NCBI GenBank assembly: GCA_018263365.1
Contig: JAANXI010000022.1
Location: 1-5,614 of the forward strand
Length of the DNA stretch: 5,614 bases
From: Fidelibacterota bacterium
GTDB taxonomy: Bacteria > Fidelibacterota > JAANXI01
Direction of reading: 5' to 3'
In this document: positions 1 through 5,534 of the stretch, piece by piece
Layout: every line of letters begins with the position of its first letter
Numbering within the stretch: the first letter of the stretch is position 1
The notes under the pieces: model-generated
Database searches by the model: none
Told to the model about the DNA's origin: nothing
The model's input: only the letters and a program-made list of their open reading frames with translations
Translations under genes and position numbers: made by a program

Positions 1-1
1 C

Positions 2-301
2 TACGCCGGTGGCCGACCGTACACGCCCTATGACCGGGAGGCATCGATCGCCGCCGGTGCGGGGCGAACCGACCTGACCCGGATCAACGAGGAACGATAT
101 GCGCCGTACCATCGCCTTGATCTCCGGTTTGATCATCGGAGCTATTTTAAAAATATCACGCTGGTCTCCTATTTTTCTATTGAGAATGTGTATAACCGGC
201 AGAATGAGCACACCCGGTTTTGGAACTCCGATACGAAAGAAACGGTCTTCGCCCATCAGACCGGGTTCTTTCCGGTCGGCGGCTTTAGTCTGGAATTTTA
301 G
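2..301 (+). CDS. TonB-dependent receptor, C-terminal fragment
   Basis: This is an open frame of 99 codons running from the left edge (first whole codon at 2) to TAG at 299-301; its start lies outside the window. The translation opens YAGGRPYTPYD, has ERYAPYHRLDLRFDHRSYF in the middle, and ends FFPVGGFSLEF. Alternating polar and aromatic residues, a 'YxPYHRLDLRxD' strand and a terminal Phe are hallmarks of the last beta-strands of TonB-dependent outer-membrane receptors, where the C-terminal aromatic residue acts as the barrel-assembly signal. Such proteins import siderophores, cobalamin or glycans using energy from TonB/ExbBD. The substrate cannot be told because the plug and most of the barrel are missing. 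This stretch looks more GC-rich than the AKR gene that follows. No terminator is visible in the 29 nt before that gene, so read-through is possible. Confidence 0.8.
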   Translation, partial: YAGGRPYTPYDREASIAAGAGRTDLTRINEERYAPYHRLDLRFDHRSYFKNITLVSYFSIENVYNRQNEHTRFWNSDTKETVFAHQTGFFPVGGFSLEF

Positions 302-330
302 CGGATAGCGTTTCCGGAAAAGAGGATACA

Positions 331-963
331 ATGATGAAACGTCGCAGATTTCGTGATGATGTAGAATTGTCCGTTGTAGGCTTTGGCGGTATGGTCGTGG
401 TTGGGATGGATCAGACTGATGTCAATAGTCTTGTGGATAATGTGATTGGTGCAGGTGTCAACTATTTTGATGTAGCGCCGCAGTACGGGGATGGAGAAGC
501 CGAGATTAAAATGGGCGAAGCATTGAAATCGCACAGAGAGGATATTTTTCTGGCGTGTAAAACACTGAAAAGAGATGCTGAAGGAAGTAAGAGAGAATTG
601 ATGCGATCCCTTAATCGGTTGCATACGGAATACTTCGATTTGTATCAATTGCACTCAGTCTCTACTATGGAGGATGTTGAGGAGATTTTTGCGCCCGGTG
701 GAGCCATTGAAACATTTTTAATGGCGAAGGAAAAAGGGCTGGCTAAGTATTTAGGATTTTCTAGTCATCTAAAAGCAGTTGCACTGGATTTATTGGAACG
801 ATTTCGTTTCGATTCAATCTTATTTCCAACGAATTTTGTTTGCTGGTATAAAGGTGGATTCGGCCCGAAAGTCCTGCAGAAGGCAGAGAAACAGGGCGTC
901 AGCTGCCTCGCGTTAAAGTCGCTGGCGCTGCGGCCCTGGACAGATGATGAAGAACAGGTTTAA
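331..963 (+). CDS. Aldo/keto reductase, truncated by in-frame TAA
   Basis: This encodes 210 residues of a (beta/alpha)8 aldo/keto reductase, an NAD(P)H-dependent cytoplasmic oxidoreductase acting on aldehydes, ketones or sugars. The catalytic tetrad is visible: Asp47 and Tyr52 in YFDVAPQYG, Lys77 in LACKT, and His108 in LYQLHS. Family-like blocks VVGFGG (15-20), LGFSSH (141-146) and LALKSLALRPW (193-203) are also present. The family is usually about 280-300 residues. Here TAA at 961-963 stops it, and the missing C-terminal barrel and cofactor loop continue in the same frame to 1188. Without those parts the 210-residue product is probably inactive. An AGAGGA at 321-326 precedes the start. The second ATG at 334 is better spaced from it than the first at 331, so the true start could be either. 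The gene lies 29 nt after the receptor and may share its transcript. Substrate unknown. Confidence 0.85.
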   Translation: MMKRRRFRDDVELSVVGFGGMVVVGMDQTDVNSLVDNVIGAGVNYFDVAPQYGDGEAEIKMGEALKSHREDIFLACKTLKRDAEGSKRELMRSLNRLHTEYFDLYQLHSVSTMEDVEEIFAPGGAIETFLMAKEKGLAKYLGFSSHLKAVALDLLERFRFDSILFPTNFVCWYKGGFGPKVLQKAEKQGVSCLALKSLALRPWTDDEEQV

Positions 964-1188
964 CCGAATTGCTGGTATCGCCCCATCGATTCGTATGAGT
1001 TGGCTACAAAAGCGTTGAGTTTTACACTGCAGCAGAACGTCACCGCACTTGTTCCTCCGGGAGATGCCAGATTAGTCGATATTGCAATTTCGATTGCCTC
1101 GGATGAGGATTTTCCAACAGAAGTATCCAAAGATGAACTTGCCGGAATTGCCGAAAAGTATACTCCAATTTTTCCATCCGGAGATTGA
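964..1188 (+). pseudogene. C-terminal part of the same aldo/keto reductase, beyond the in-frame stop
   Basis: Directly after the TAA, the same frame reads PNCWYRPIDSYELATKAL and runs 74 sense codons to TGA at 1186-1188. The segment carries an NCWYRPID block and TALVPPGDARL, which corresponds to the C-terminal cofactor-binding loop of aldo/keto reductases, and ends TPIFPSGD. Joined to the upstream part it gives about 285 codons, the normal family length, with no frameshift or second stop. The lesion is therefore one nonsense codon at position 211 in an otherwise intact gene. There is no convincing ribosome binding site or ATG for separate expression. Related proteins, as I remember them, carry an aromatic residue just before P-[KN]-C-W-Y. 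TAT or TAC (Tyr) is one base from TAA, so a recent point mutation or a sequence error is most likely. Confidence 0.75.
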
Positions 1189-1288
1189 TTCAGATTAACT
1201 ACCCTGAATAATTTATAAAATAGCAGCACATTTTTCGGGAATCCAATAGAACAAATATTCAGTGGGCTATTCCGAGCCAGAGAAAGTA

Positions 1289-1303
1289 TTGGAAATGTTC
1301 CAA
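1289..1303. repeat. Short inverted repeat abutting the palindrome
   Basis: TTGGAA, a 3-nt spacer (ATG), then TTCCAA form a perfect 6-bp-arm inverted repeat. It ends at 1303, exactly where the 28-bp palindrome starts at 1304, so two hairpin-forming units sit back to back. Arms this short can arise by chance; the exact adjacency is what makes it worth recording. Confidence 0.5.
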
Positions 1304-1331
1304 GTAGAGACGTTCCATGGAACGTCTCTAC
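1304..1331. repeat. Perfect 28-bp palindrome, probably a dispersed intergenic repeat
   Basis: Each half reads GTAGAGACGTTCCA, and the second half is its exact reverse complement with no spacer, the centre being CCATGG. A 14-bp-arm palindrome is far too long for chance in a window this size. It resembles palindromes of the form GTAGAGACG...CGTCTCTAC that I recall being scattered between genes in several bacterial phyla, notably cyanobacteria; that resemblance is from memory. It lies between the 3' ends of convergent genes, a typical place for such elements, and is not followed by a T-run. In RNA it would fold into a long stem from either strand and could stabilise 3' ends, but that role is inference. 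Confidence 0.85.
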
Positions 1332-1400
1332 CCAACTGAAAATATTGATCTTAGCACGCCTAAAATTCGTACATTTATTTCGATTTATGAATAATTTAGG

Positions 1401-2201
1401 CTAAAACAAAGTCAGCGCCACTCTCACAAGCACTGCAAAATTGTGCTTCACACTCTCCGCCGTGGCGCTGACTTCCTCATGGGACAGCGTCGTGTCAGAT
1501 AATCCCGTGGCATAATTGGTAAAACAGGAAATTCCCAGTACGTCCAAACCAAGGCTCGCAGCCGCAACGGCTTCCGGGACAGTAGACATGCCAATAGCGT
1601 CGCCGCCACGATTACGGATGTACTGCACTTCGGCTTTCGTTTCGTAGGATGGTCCGGTAACCCAGGCATAGGTTCCCTCTCGTAAAACAACGTTTTCATC
1701 CGCAGCCAGATTTCGCAACTGTACTGCGAGAGAGGTATTCCAGACATTCTCGGAAGCGACGTTATCATAAGGTGGTGGTAACATGGTTTGAACCATTGGA
1801 AAGTGATTTGTGATAGTCATAAATTCACCGGGTGTAAATTTCGGGTTGGCACAGCCTGCAGCGTTGGTTACGAGGAGTGAATCCACACCCATCCGGTGGA
1901 ATAGCCGCGTGGCAAAGGTGACCTCATCCAGGGAATAGCCCTCGTAGTGATGTTGCCGGCCCTGAGCAATCACCAGCGATTTACCTTCCAAGTCGCCAAA
2001 AACCAACCGTCCGGCGTGCCCTTCCACTGTTGACTGCGGAAAATTCGGGATCTCTGCATACGGAATGACGTGTGCCTGATGGATTTCGTCGGCCAAAAAT
2101 CCCAGCCCAGAACCCAATGTGAGTGCGATGTCCGGGGCAACATTATATCGGTTGGTAATTACATTGTAGGCTTCATCAAGTTCTGCTGAGAGTGAATACA
2201 T
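1401..2201 (-). CDS. punA: Purine nucleoside phosphorylase (trimeric, low-molecular-mass type)
   Basis: The 266-residue protein cleaves purine nucleosides with phosphate to give the free base and (deoxy)ribose-1-phosphate in cytoplasmic purine salvage. Motifs in order are LGSGLG (29-34, phosphate-binding Ser31), GHAGRLVFG (61-69), QGRQHHYEGYS (80-90, with Arg82, His84 and Tyr86 matching phosphate and sugar contacts), VTNAAG (111-116), GPSYETKAE (183-191, Glu187 matching the base-binding Glu of human PNP), GMSTVPEAVAA (204-214) and SCFTNYATG (225-233, Asn229 matching human Asn243). The Glu/Asn pair points to 6-oxopurines (inosine, guanosine). Length is normal and no key residue is missing. The gene follows the flavoprotein on the same strand after 53 nt and probably shares its transcript. 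Its ribosome binding site is weak, with no clear GGAGG before the ATG at 2199-2201. The symbol punA is by family; the name could differ in this lineage. Confidence 0.93.
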   Translation of the reverse strand: MYSLSAELDEAYNVITNRYNVAPDIALTLGSGLGFLADEIHQAHVIPYAEIPNFPQSTVEGHAGRLVFGDLEGKSLVIAQGRQHHYEGYSLDEVTFATRLFHRMGVDSLLVTNAAGCANPKFTPGEFMTITNHFPMVQTMLPPPYDNVASENVWNTSLAVQLRNLAADENVVLREGTYAWVTGPSYETKAEVQYIRNRGGDAIGMSTVPEAVAAASLGLDVLGISCFTNYATGLSDTTLSHEEVSATAESVKHNFAVLVRVALTLF

Positions 2202-2254
2202 ATCGGCTCTGCAAATTTAATCCAATCAGTGAGATAGCCAGTTTTCTGTGAACA

Positions 2255-2788
2255 CTAATTAACCCGATTCAATGCCTTTAAAATCGCATCATCTTCGGCG
2301 AGGGCGCCCATCCCTTCATCTCCATCCGCCAGTTTTTTCGTAATCGGGTTAATGACTGTCAGGTTATAATTACCTTTTAATGTGGAAATGTGCTGCTGAG
2401 TAAAATTATTCTCCCACATCCGGGTATTCATTGCCGGAGCGATGATCAGTGGGGTCTCGCCGAGCGCCCGGATGGCAGATGTCAGCAGATTATCACAGAT
2501 GCCGTTTGCCAGCTTCGCCAGCGTATTGGCCGTGAGCGGGGCGATGAGGAAAGCATCACACCATTTGACGAGTTCAATATGCAGGACTTCATCCGTGTTG
2601 CCCCATTCATCCTGATTCCGGTAACACCGGTGCTGACTCATGATGGACAGCGCCTGCTCTGCAACAAACTGATGGGTCTTTTCCGTGGTGATGACGCGAA
2701 ACTCATGATCCAGTTTCCGCCCCTGAGATATGAGGTTCGGCATACGGTACGCAGCAATGGAACTTGTGATGCCCAGCAATACTTTCAT
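2255..2788 (-). CDS. coaC: Stand-alone phosphopantothenoylcysteine decarboxylase-like flavoprotein (HFCD family)
   Basis: The 177-residue protein belongs to the homo-oligomeric FMN-containing Cys decarboxylases. In CoA synthesis these convert 4'-phosphopantothenoylcysteine to 4'-phosphopantetheine. Visible motifs are the N-terminal flavin-binding LLGITSSIAAYR (4-15), catalytic His70 in LHIEL, the FMN-binding stretch APLTANTLAKLANGICDNLL (83-102), and PAMNTRMW (118-125, with Asn121). Most bacteria have a roughly 400-residue CoaBC fusion; here the CoaB ligase half is absent, as in eukaryotic PPCDC and plant HAL3. The usual ACGD motif near the C-terminus, whose Cys acts on the reaction intermediate, reads LADGDEGMGALAE: Asp155 replaces Cys. 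It may therefore be an inactive or altered paralogue, or act on another thiol peptide, so the symbol is tentative. It is the first gene of a likely two-gene unit with the nucleoside phosphorylase. The ATG at 2786-2788 has only a weak ribosome binding site. Confidence 0.82.
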   Translation of the reverse strand: MKVLLGITSSIAAYRMPNLISQGRKLDHEFRVITTEKTHQFVAEQALSIMSQHRCYRNQDEWGNTDEVLHIELVKWCDAFLIAPLTANTLAKLANGICDNLLTSAIRALGETPLIIAPAMNTRMWENNFTQQHISTLKGNYNLTVINPITKKLADGDEGMGALAEDDAILKALNRVN

Positions 2789-2988
2789 AGTATCAGCTCA
2801 TTTCAAGATTATTAATCGCTCAAATGTAACATACACGGAAGGATATGTCGATTGCTTTTTATCATCTGGGCGTTTGGAAATACAAGGTCAAAATGCAGCA
2901 ATAATTTGGCTAAGGATTGCAATTCAGCGTACCAGCCAGCATATTACTTACGCACCAAAAAATTTCTATTTTTCCAAAGGAGGTTGTT
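2789..2988. other. Divergent intergenic region with promoters for both directions expected
   Basis: This 200-nt AT-rich gap separates the flavoprotein (-) from the aldehyde dehydrogenase (+), so promoters for both must lie here or overlap the gene starts. On the minus strand a TTGACC stands near 2888-2893, but no -10 element is properly spaced from it. I see no clear operator palindrome, riboswitch or RNA gene. The dehydrogenase frame stays open upstream to a TTG at 2917, but that part looks non-coding. Confidence 0.5.
2976..2983 (+). promoter_or_regulatory. Ribosome binding site fixing the aldehyde dehydrogenase start
   Basis: AAAGGAGG, a near-perfect Shine-Dalgarno sequence, lies 5 nt before the ATG at 2989. 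It decides this start over the in-frame TTG at 2917, whose extra 24 residues match nothing in the family and have no comparable site. Confidence 0.9.
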
Positions 2989-4353
2989 ATGGCGTTACAA
3001 TCCGTCAATCCGGCTAATGACAGGTTAATTAAACAGTATGAAGAACACACTAATGCTGAAATTGAATCTACACTGGAGAGTGCAACGCGGGCATTTGAGC
3101 AATGGCGGAAGAGCCCGTTTGAAGAACGCAGCGAACGCATGATGGCTGCGGCGGATTTGCTCCGTGCGAAAAAAGATCACTGGGCGGAAATCATGGTTAG
3201 AGAGATGGGCAAACCCATTTCCGAAGCGCGTGCAGAAGCTGAAAAGTGCGCCTGGGTTTGCGAATATTATGCGGAGAACGCTGAAGAATTTTTACAATCG
3301 GAGGAAATAGAGACTGATGCCTCAAAGAGTATGATTCGATACGAGCCGTTGGGACCGGTATTGGCAGTGATGCCTTGGAATTTCCCCTTCTGGCAGGTGT
3401 TTCGGTTTGCCGCGCCAGGACTAATGGCCGGGAACGTCGGATTACTCAAACATGCGTCCAATGTGCCGGAATGTGCGTTGGCGATCGAGGAGATATTTAG
3501 CGGGGCAGGGTTTCCGGAGGGGACATTTCAAACCCTTCTGATTGGCTCCGATAAGGTAGAACCTGTTATCCGTGACGAACGCGTGAAAGCCGTGACGTTA
3601 ACCGGCAGCGAAATTGCCGGGAGAAAGGTGGCGGAAGACGCCGGGAATGCCCTGAAGAAGACGGTGCTGGAGCTGGGCGGCAGCGACCCGTTTATCATAC
3701 TGGACGATGCGAATATTGATAAAGCAGTTAAGGTGGGTGTGAATGCCAGGTGCATAAACTCCGGACAGAGTTGTATCGCAGCCAAGCGATTTATTGTAGT
3801 GCAGAGCCAACTCGGTGAATTTACCCAAAAATACGTAGAGGAAATGCGTCAGTTACAGGTCGGTGCCCCCATGGATGAATCGACGCAGGTCGGGCCGTTA
3901 GCCAGGAAGGACCTCCGGGATGAACTGCACGATCAGGTGCAGCAGAGCGTTATGGATGGCGCGGATAAACTACTTGGCGGTCAGGTGCGAGAGGGGAAGG
4001 GGTACTTTTACGAGCCGACCGTCCTGGCGAATGTGCAGAAAGGTATGGCCGTCTATGAGGAAGAGACCTTTGGGCCTGTAGCGGCTATCATCCCCGCGGA
4101 AAGCGAAGAGGATGCTATCTTTATTGCGAATGATACCAAATTCGGCCTTGGCGCAGCCTTGTGGACTCGAAATAAGAAGAGAGGGGAAGAGCTCAGCGCC
4201 GAAATCGATGCTGGCGCCGTCTTCATCAATGGACTGGTCAAATCCGATCCACGGCTGCCGTTTGGCGGCGTGAAGCAGTCCGGATATGGCCGGGAACTGT
4301 CGTATCACGGCATCCGGGAGTTTGTGAATATGAAGACAGTGTGGATCGCATGA
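2989..4353 (+). CDS. Aldehyde dehydrogenase, succinate-semialdehyde dehydrogenase type
   Basis: The 454-residue cytoplasmic enzyme oxidises an aldehyde to the acid with NAD(P)+. It resembles the Sad/YneI and GabD group, which turn succinate semialdehyde into succinate. Motifs in order are SVNPAN (5-10), MPWNFPFWQVFRFAAPGLMAGN (128-149, with the oxyanion-stabilising Asn131), Lys154 in LLKHAS (cofactor ribose), LTGSEIAGR (204-212), catalytic base Glu228 in LELGGSDP, nucleophile Cys262 in NSGQSCIAAKRF, EETFGP (358-363, ribose-binding Glu358), and PFGGVKQSGYGRELSYHGIREFVN (424-447). Length matches the Sad subgroup (about 455-465) and every catalytic residue is present. NAD versus NADP preference and exact substrate cannot be settled by eye; other short semialdehydes are possible. 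No gene for GABA or putrescine breakdown is beside it. Transcription is divergent from the flavoprotein. The stop is TGA, with no clear terminator after it. Confidence 0.93.
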   Translation: MALQSVNPANDRLIKQYEEHTNAEIESTLESATRAFEQWRKSPFEERSERMMAAADLLRAKKDHWAEIMVREMGKPISEARAEAEKCAWVCEYYAENAEEFLQSEEIETDASKSMIRYEPLGPVLAVMPWNFPFWQVFRFAAPGLMAGNVGLLKHASNVPECALAIEEIFSGAGFPEGTFQTLLIGSDKVEPVIRDERVKAVTLTGSEIAGRKVAEDAGNALKKTVLELGGSDPFIILDDANIDKAVKVGVNARCINSGQSCIAAKRFIVVQSQLGEFTQKYVEEMRQLQVGAPMDESTQVGPLARKDLRDELHDQVQQSVMDGADKLLGGQVREGKGYFYEPTVLANVQKGMAVYEEETFGPVAAIIPAESEEDAIFIANDTKFGLGAALWTRNKKRGEELSAEIDAGAVFINGLVKSDPRLPFGGVKQSGYGRELSYHGIREFVNMKTVWIA

Positions 4354-4460
4354 AGAGGGGATTCGATAACTTGTAAGTTGTAATCTTCACTACTGAATAA
4401 TATAATTCAATCATCTAAAGTAATTTTGAACAAGTGATAAGATATATACAATAAATGAGA
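4354..4460 (+). promoter_or_regulatory. AT-rich leader of the lipoprotein gene, possible promoter
   Basis: The gap after the dehydrogenase is strongly AT-rich. TTGAAC at 4426-4431 and TACAAT at 4447-4452 resemble -35 and -10 boxes, but the 15-nt spacing is short of the usual 17. The Bacteroidota-type TAnnTTTG box is not seen. Read-through from the dehydrogenase is also possible because no terminator is evident. Confidence 0.25.
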
Positions 4461-4468
4461 AAAGGAGG
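4461..4468 (+). promoter_or_regulatory. Ribosome binding site supporting a GTG start
   Basis: AAAGGAGG lies 6 nt before GTG at 4475. This start gives a short basic N-terminus (MKRP) followed by a hydrophobic stretch ending at a lipobox Cys, so the rare GTG start is well supported by both spacing and signal peptide. Confidence 0.85.
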
Positions 4469-4474
4469 GCTATC

Positions 4475-5449
4475 GTGAAGAGACCCCTTATCGGAATATA
4501 TGCTTTGATTCTGGCAATATTTTTCATTGCCTGCGACATGGGCACGGACCCCACGGATGATATGGAAACGCCGACGGTGACCATTACACAGCCGGCTGAC
4601 GGTGATACAGTCTCCGGCCTGGTGGAGATTGTGGCTAATGCCAGTGATAATGAGGGCATAGATTCGGTACAGTTTTTTATCGATAATATGTACAAGGATT
4701 CAGATAAAATGGAGCCCTGGAATTATGTTTGGAACACCTCTGAAGCAGAAGATTCGATAAATCATGCATTGTATACAATTGCCGTCGATCAGTCAGGCAA
4801 CATAGATACTTCTGAGGTTGTATCCGTTTTTGTGTACAATAGTAGCGAGCCAGCCTTAAGTATCCTCCTCACTCAACCAACTGATGGGGATACAGTTAAA
4901 GGCCAAGTTGAAATTGCTGCGGAGGTTAGCGATAACCAACAAGTTGATTCGGTAAAATTTTATGTGGATGACGAATTACAGGGCGCAGTGACGACAGCTC
5001 CTTGGAGTACTACCTGGGATGCCTCCGGAGTGGATGATTCCACTGCTCATTCAATATCTGCCAGTGCCATAGATACTGCAGGGATTGAATATACTTCTGT
5101 TATTATTACCGTGGTTGTGAATAACCATACCGTCTCCTTTACGAATGATATCCAGCCGGTTTTTACCGAAAACTGTGCTTTCAGCGGATGTCATGGAACC
5201 AGTAATCCACAGCAAGGTCTTGTACTCGCCGAAGGAGAAGCGTACGGAAATATTGTAAATGTACCAAGTCAGGAGGAGTCGGGCTACGATCTGATTGAAC
5301 CGAATATGCCGGATTCCAGTTATATTTATTTGAAAATTCAACCCGACCCGCCAAGTGGAGAACAGATGCCACGAGGAGGTCCGTATCTGGATAGTGAAAC
5401 GATAAATATGATTGAGACATGGATTTCCGAGGGAGCGTTAAATAACTAA
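4475..5449 (+). CDS. Lipoprotein with two Ig-like domains and a C-terminal cytochrome-c-like domain
   Basis: This is a 324-residue exported protein. Residues 1-20 (MKRP, then a hydrophobic run ending FFIAC) form a lipoprotein signal peptide, with Cys20 the likely lipidated residue, followed by an acidic linker (21-32). Two tandem Ig-like domains follow at about 33-120 and 126-215, each starting [IL]TQP-x-DGDTV and containing SDN...DSV-[QK]-F and PW...W, as in the bacterial Big_7 type (PF17957, from memory). The C-terminal 220-324 reads VSFTNDIQPVFTENC, then SGCHG, a block around GYDLIEPNMPDSSYIYLKI, QMPRGGPYL and MIETWISEGA. This is the pattern of planctomycete-type cytochrome-c-like domains, with Cys234-x4-Cys239-His240 as the putative heme site and Met298 a candidate distal ligand. 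It is probably anchored on the outer membrane or facing the periplasm. Electron transfer is inferred; a substrate or partner is not visible. It is monocistronic, ending at a strong terminator. Confidence 0.88.
   Translation: MKRPLIGIYALILAIFFIACDMGTDPTDDMETPTVTITQPADGDTVSGLVEIVANASDNEGIDSVQFFIDNMYKDSDKMEPWNYVWNTSEAEDSINHALYTIAVDQSGNIDTSEVVSVFVYNSSEPALSILLTQPTDGDTVKGQVEIAAEVSDNQQVDSVKFYVDDELQGAVTTAPWSTTWDASGVDDSTAHSISASAIDTAGIEYTSVIITVVVNNHTVSFTNDIQPVFTENCAFSGCHGTSNPQQGLVLAEGEAYGNIVNVPSQEESGYDLIEPNMPDSSYIYLKIQPDPPSGEQMPRGGPYLDSETINMIETWISEGALNN
4571..4834 (+). repeat. Intragenic repeat copy 1 (Ig-like domain 1)
   Basis: This encodes residues 33-120 of the lipoprotein, the first of two diverged tandem copies. 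Shared landmarks with copy 2 include TQPxDGDTV near the start, EI.A..SDN, DSV.F followed by [IV]D, and PW.....W. DNA similarity is clear at the landmark stretches, for example GA[CT]GG[TG]GATACAGT, but not throughout, indicating an old duplication. Confidence 0.75.
4850..5119 (+). repeat. Intragenic repeat copy 2 (Ig-like domain 2)
   Basis: This encodes residues 126-215 of the lipoprotein, the second Ig-like copy, joined to copy 1 by a short Ser/Asn linker (121-125). It leads directly into the cytochrome-like domain from about residue 219. Both copies probably act as spacers or binding modules holding the C-terminal domain away from the membrane, which is inference. Confidence 0.75.
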
Positions 5450-5481
5450 TTGGCTCTTCGGCAATCGTATATCTTAGAACG

Positions 5482-5511
5482 GCATCCCGCTTATGCGGGG
5501 TGCTTTTTTTT
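5482..5511 (+). terminator. Intrinsic terminator of the lipoprotein gene
   Basis: GCATCCCGC, loop TTAT, GCGGGGTGC form a 9-bp GC-rich stem with one G-T wobble, directly followed by eight T's. It begins 33 nt after the TAA of the lipoprotein gene. It is outlined by a further perfect 7-bp inverted pair, TTAGAAC (5474-5480) and GTTCTAA (5512-5518). The T-run occurs only on the plus side, so it acts as a terminator only for rightward transcription. Confidence 0.93.
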
Positions 5512-5534
5512 GTTCTAACCTAAATTGAGCGATT

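Larger units (their letters stand above)
1189..1400. other. Intergenic region between convergent genes
   Basis: This is a 212-nt AT-rich gap between the 3' ends of the interrupted reductase (+) and the nucleoside phosphorylase (-). It holds a 15-nt inverted repeat directly followed by a 28-bp perfect palindrome, listed separately. Weaker 7-bp inverted arms occur at 1204-1210/1256-1262 and 1358-1364/1395-1401, with long loops. No hairpin here is followed by a T-run in either direction, so no standard intrinsic terminator can be named. No coding sequence or RNA gene was recognised. Confidence 0.6.

Noticed and set aside
99..308. Open frame of 69 codons beginning MRRTIALISG, overlapping the receptor end
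   Set aside because: It lies in another frame over the receptor's C-terminus, whose frame has clear beta-barrel character; the signal-peptide look is accidental.
311..320. 10-bp palindrome TTTCCGGAAA between the receptor and the reductase
   Set aside because: It is too short to separate from chance, and has no loop or T-run for a terminator.
298..654. Antisense open frame of 118 codons across the reductase start
   Set aside because: It is a shadow of the reductase, which shows full catalytic motifs on the other strand.
961..963. Programmed recoding or reassigned TAA in the reductase
   Set aside because: TAA is not a usual recoding codon, no stimulating structure is obvious right after it, and TAA ends another gene in this window; mutation or error is simpler.
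1204..1262. Inverted arms CTGAATA/TATTCAG with a 45-nt interior, as a degraded mobile element
   Set aside because: Arms of 7 bp over this distance are expected by chance in AT-rich DNA, and no coding remnant or target duplication is visible inside.
1358..1401. Inverted repeat GCCTAAA/TTTAGGC overlapping the nucleoside phosphorylase stop, as a terminator
   Set aside because: The arms are only 7 bp, the loop is 30 nt and no T-run follows on the minus strand.
2390..2815. Plus-strand frame of 141 codons antisense to the flavoprotein
   Set aside because: The minus-strand frame carries HFCD-family motifs throughout; this one has no recognisable domain.
2917..2988. N-terminal extension of the aldehyde dehydrogenase from a TTG codon
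   Set aside because: The added residues do not look like the family, and the strong ribosome binding site at 2976-2983 fixes ATG 2989.
4351..4389. Imperfect hairpins after the dehydrogenase (TGAAGA/TCTTCA and AACTT-GT-AAGTT) as a terminator
   Set aside because: The stems are short and AT-rich with competing pairings, the inner loop is only 2 nt and no T-run follows.
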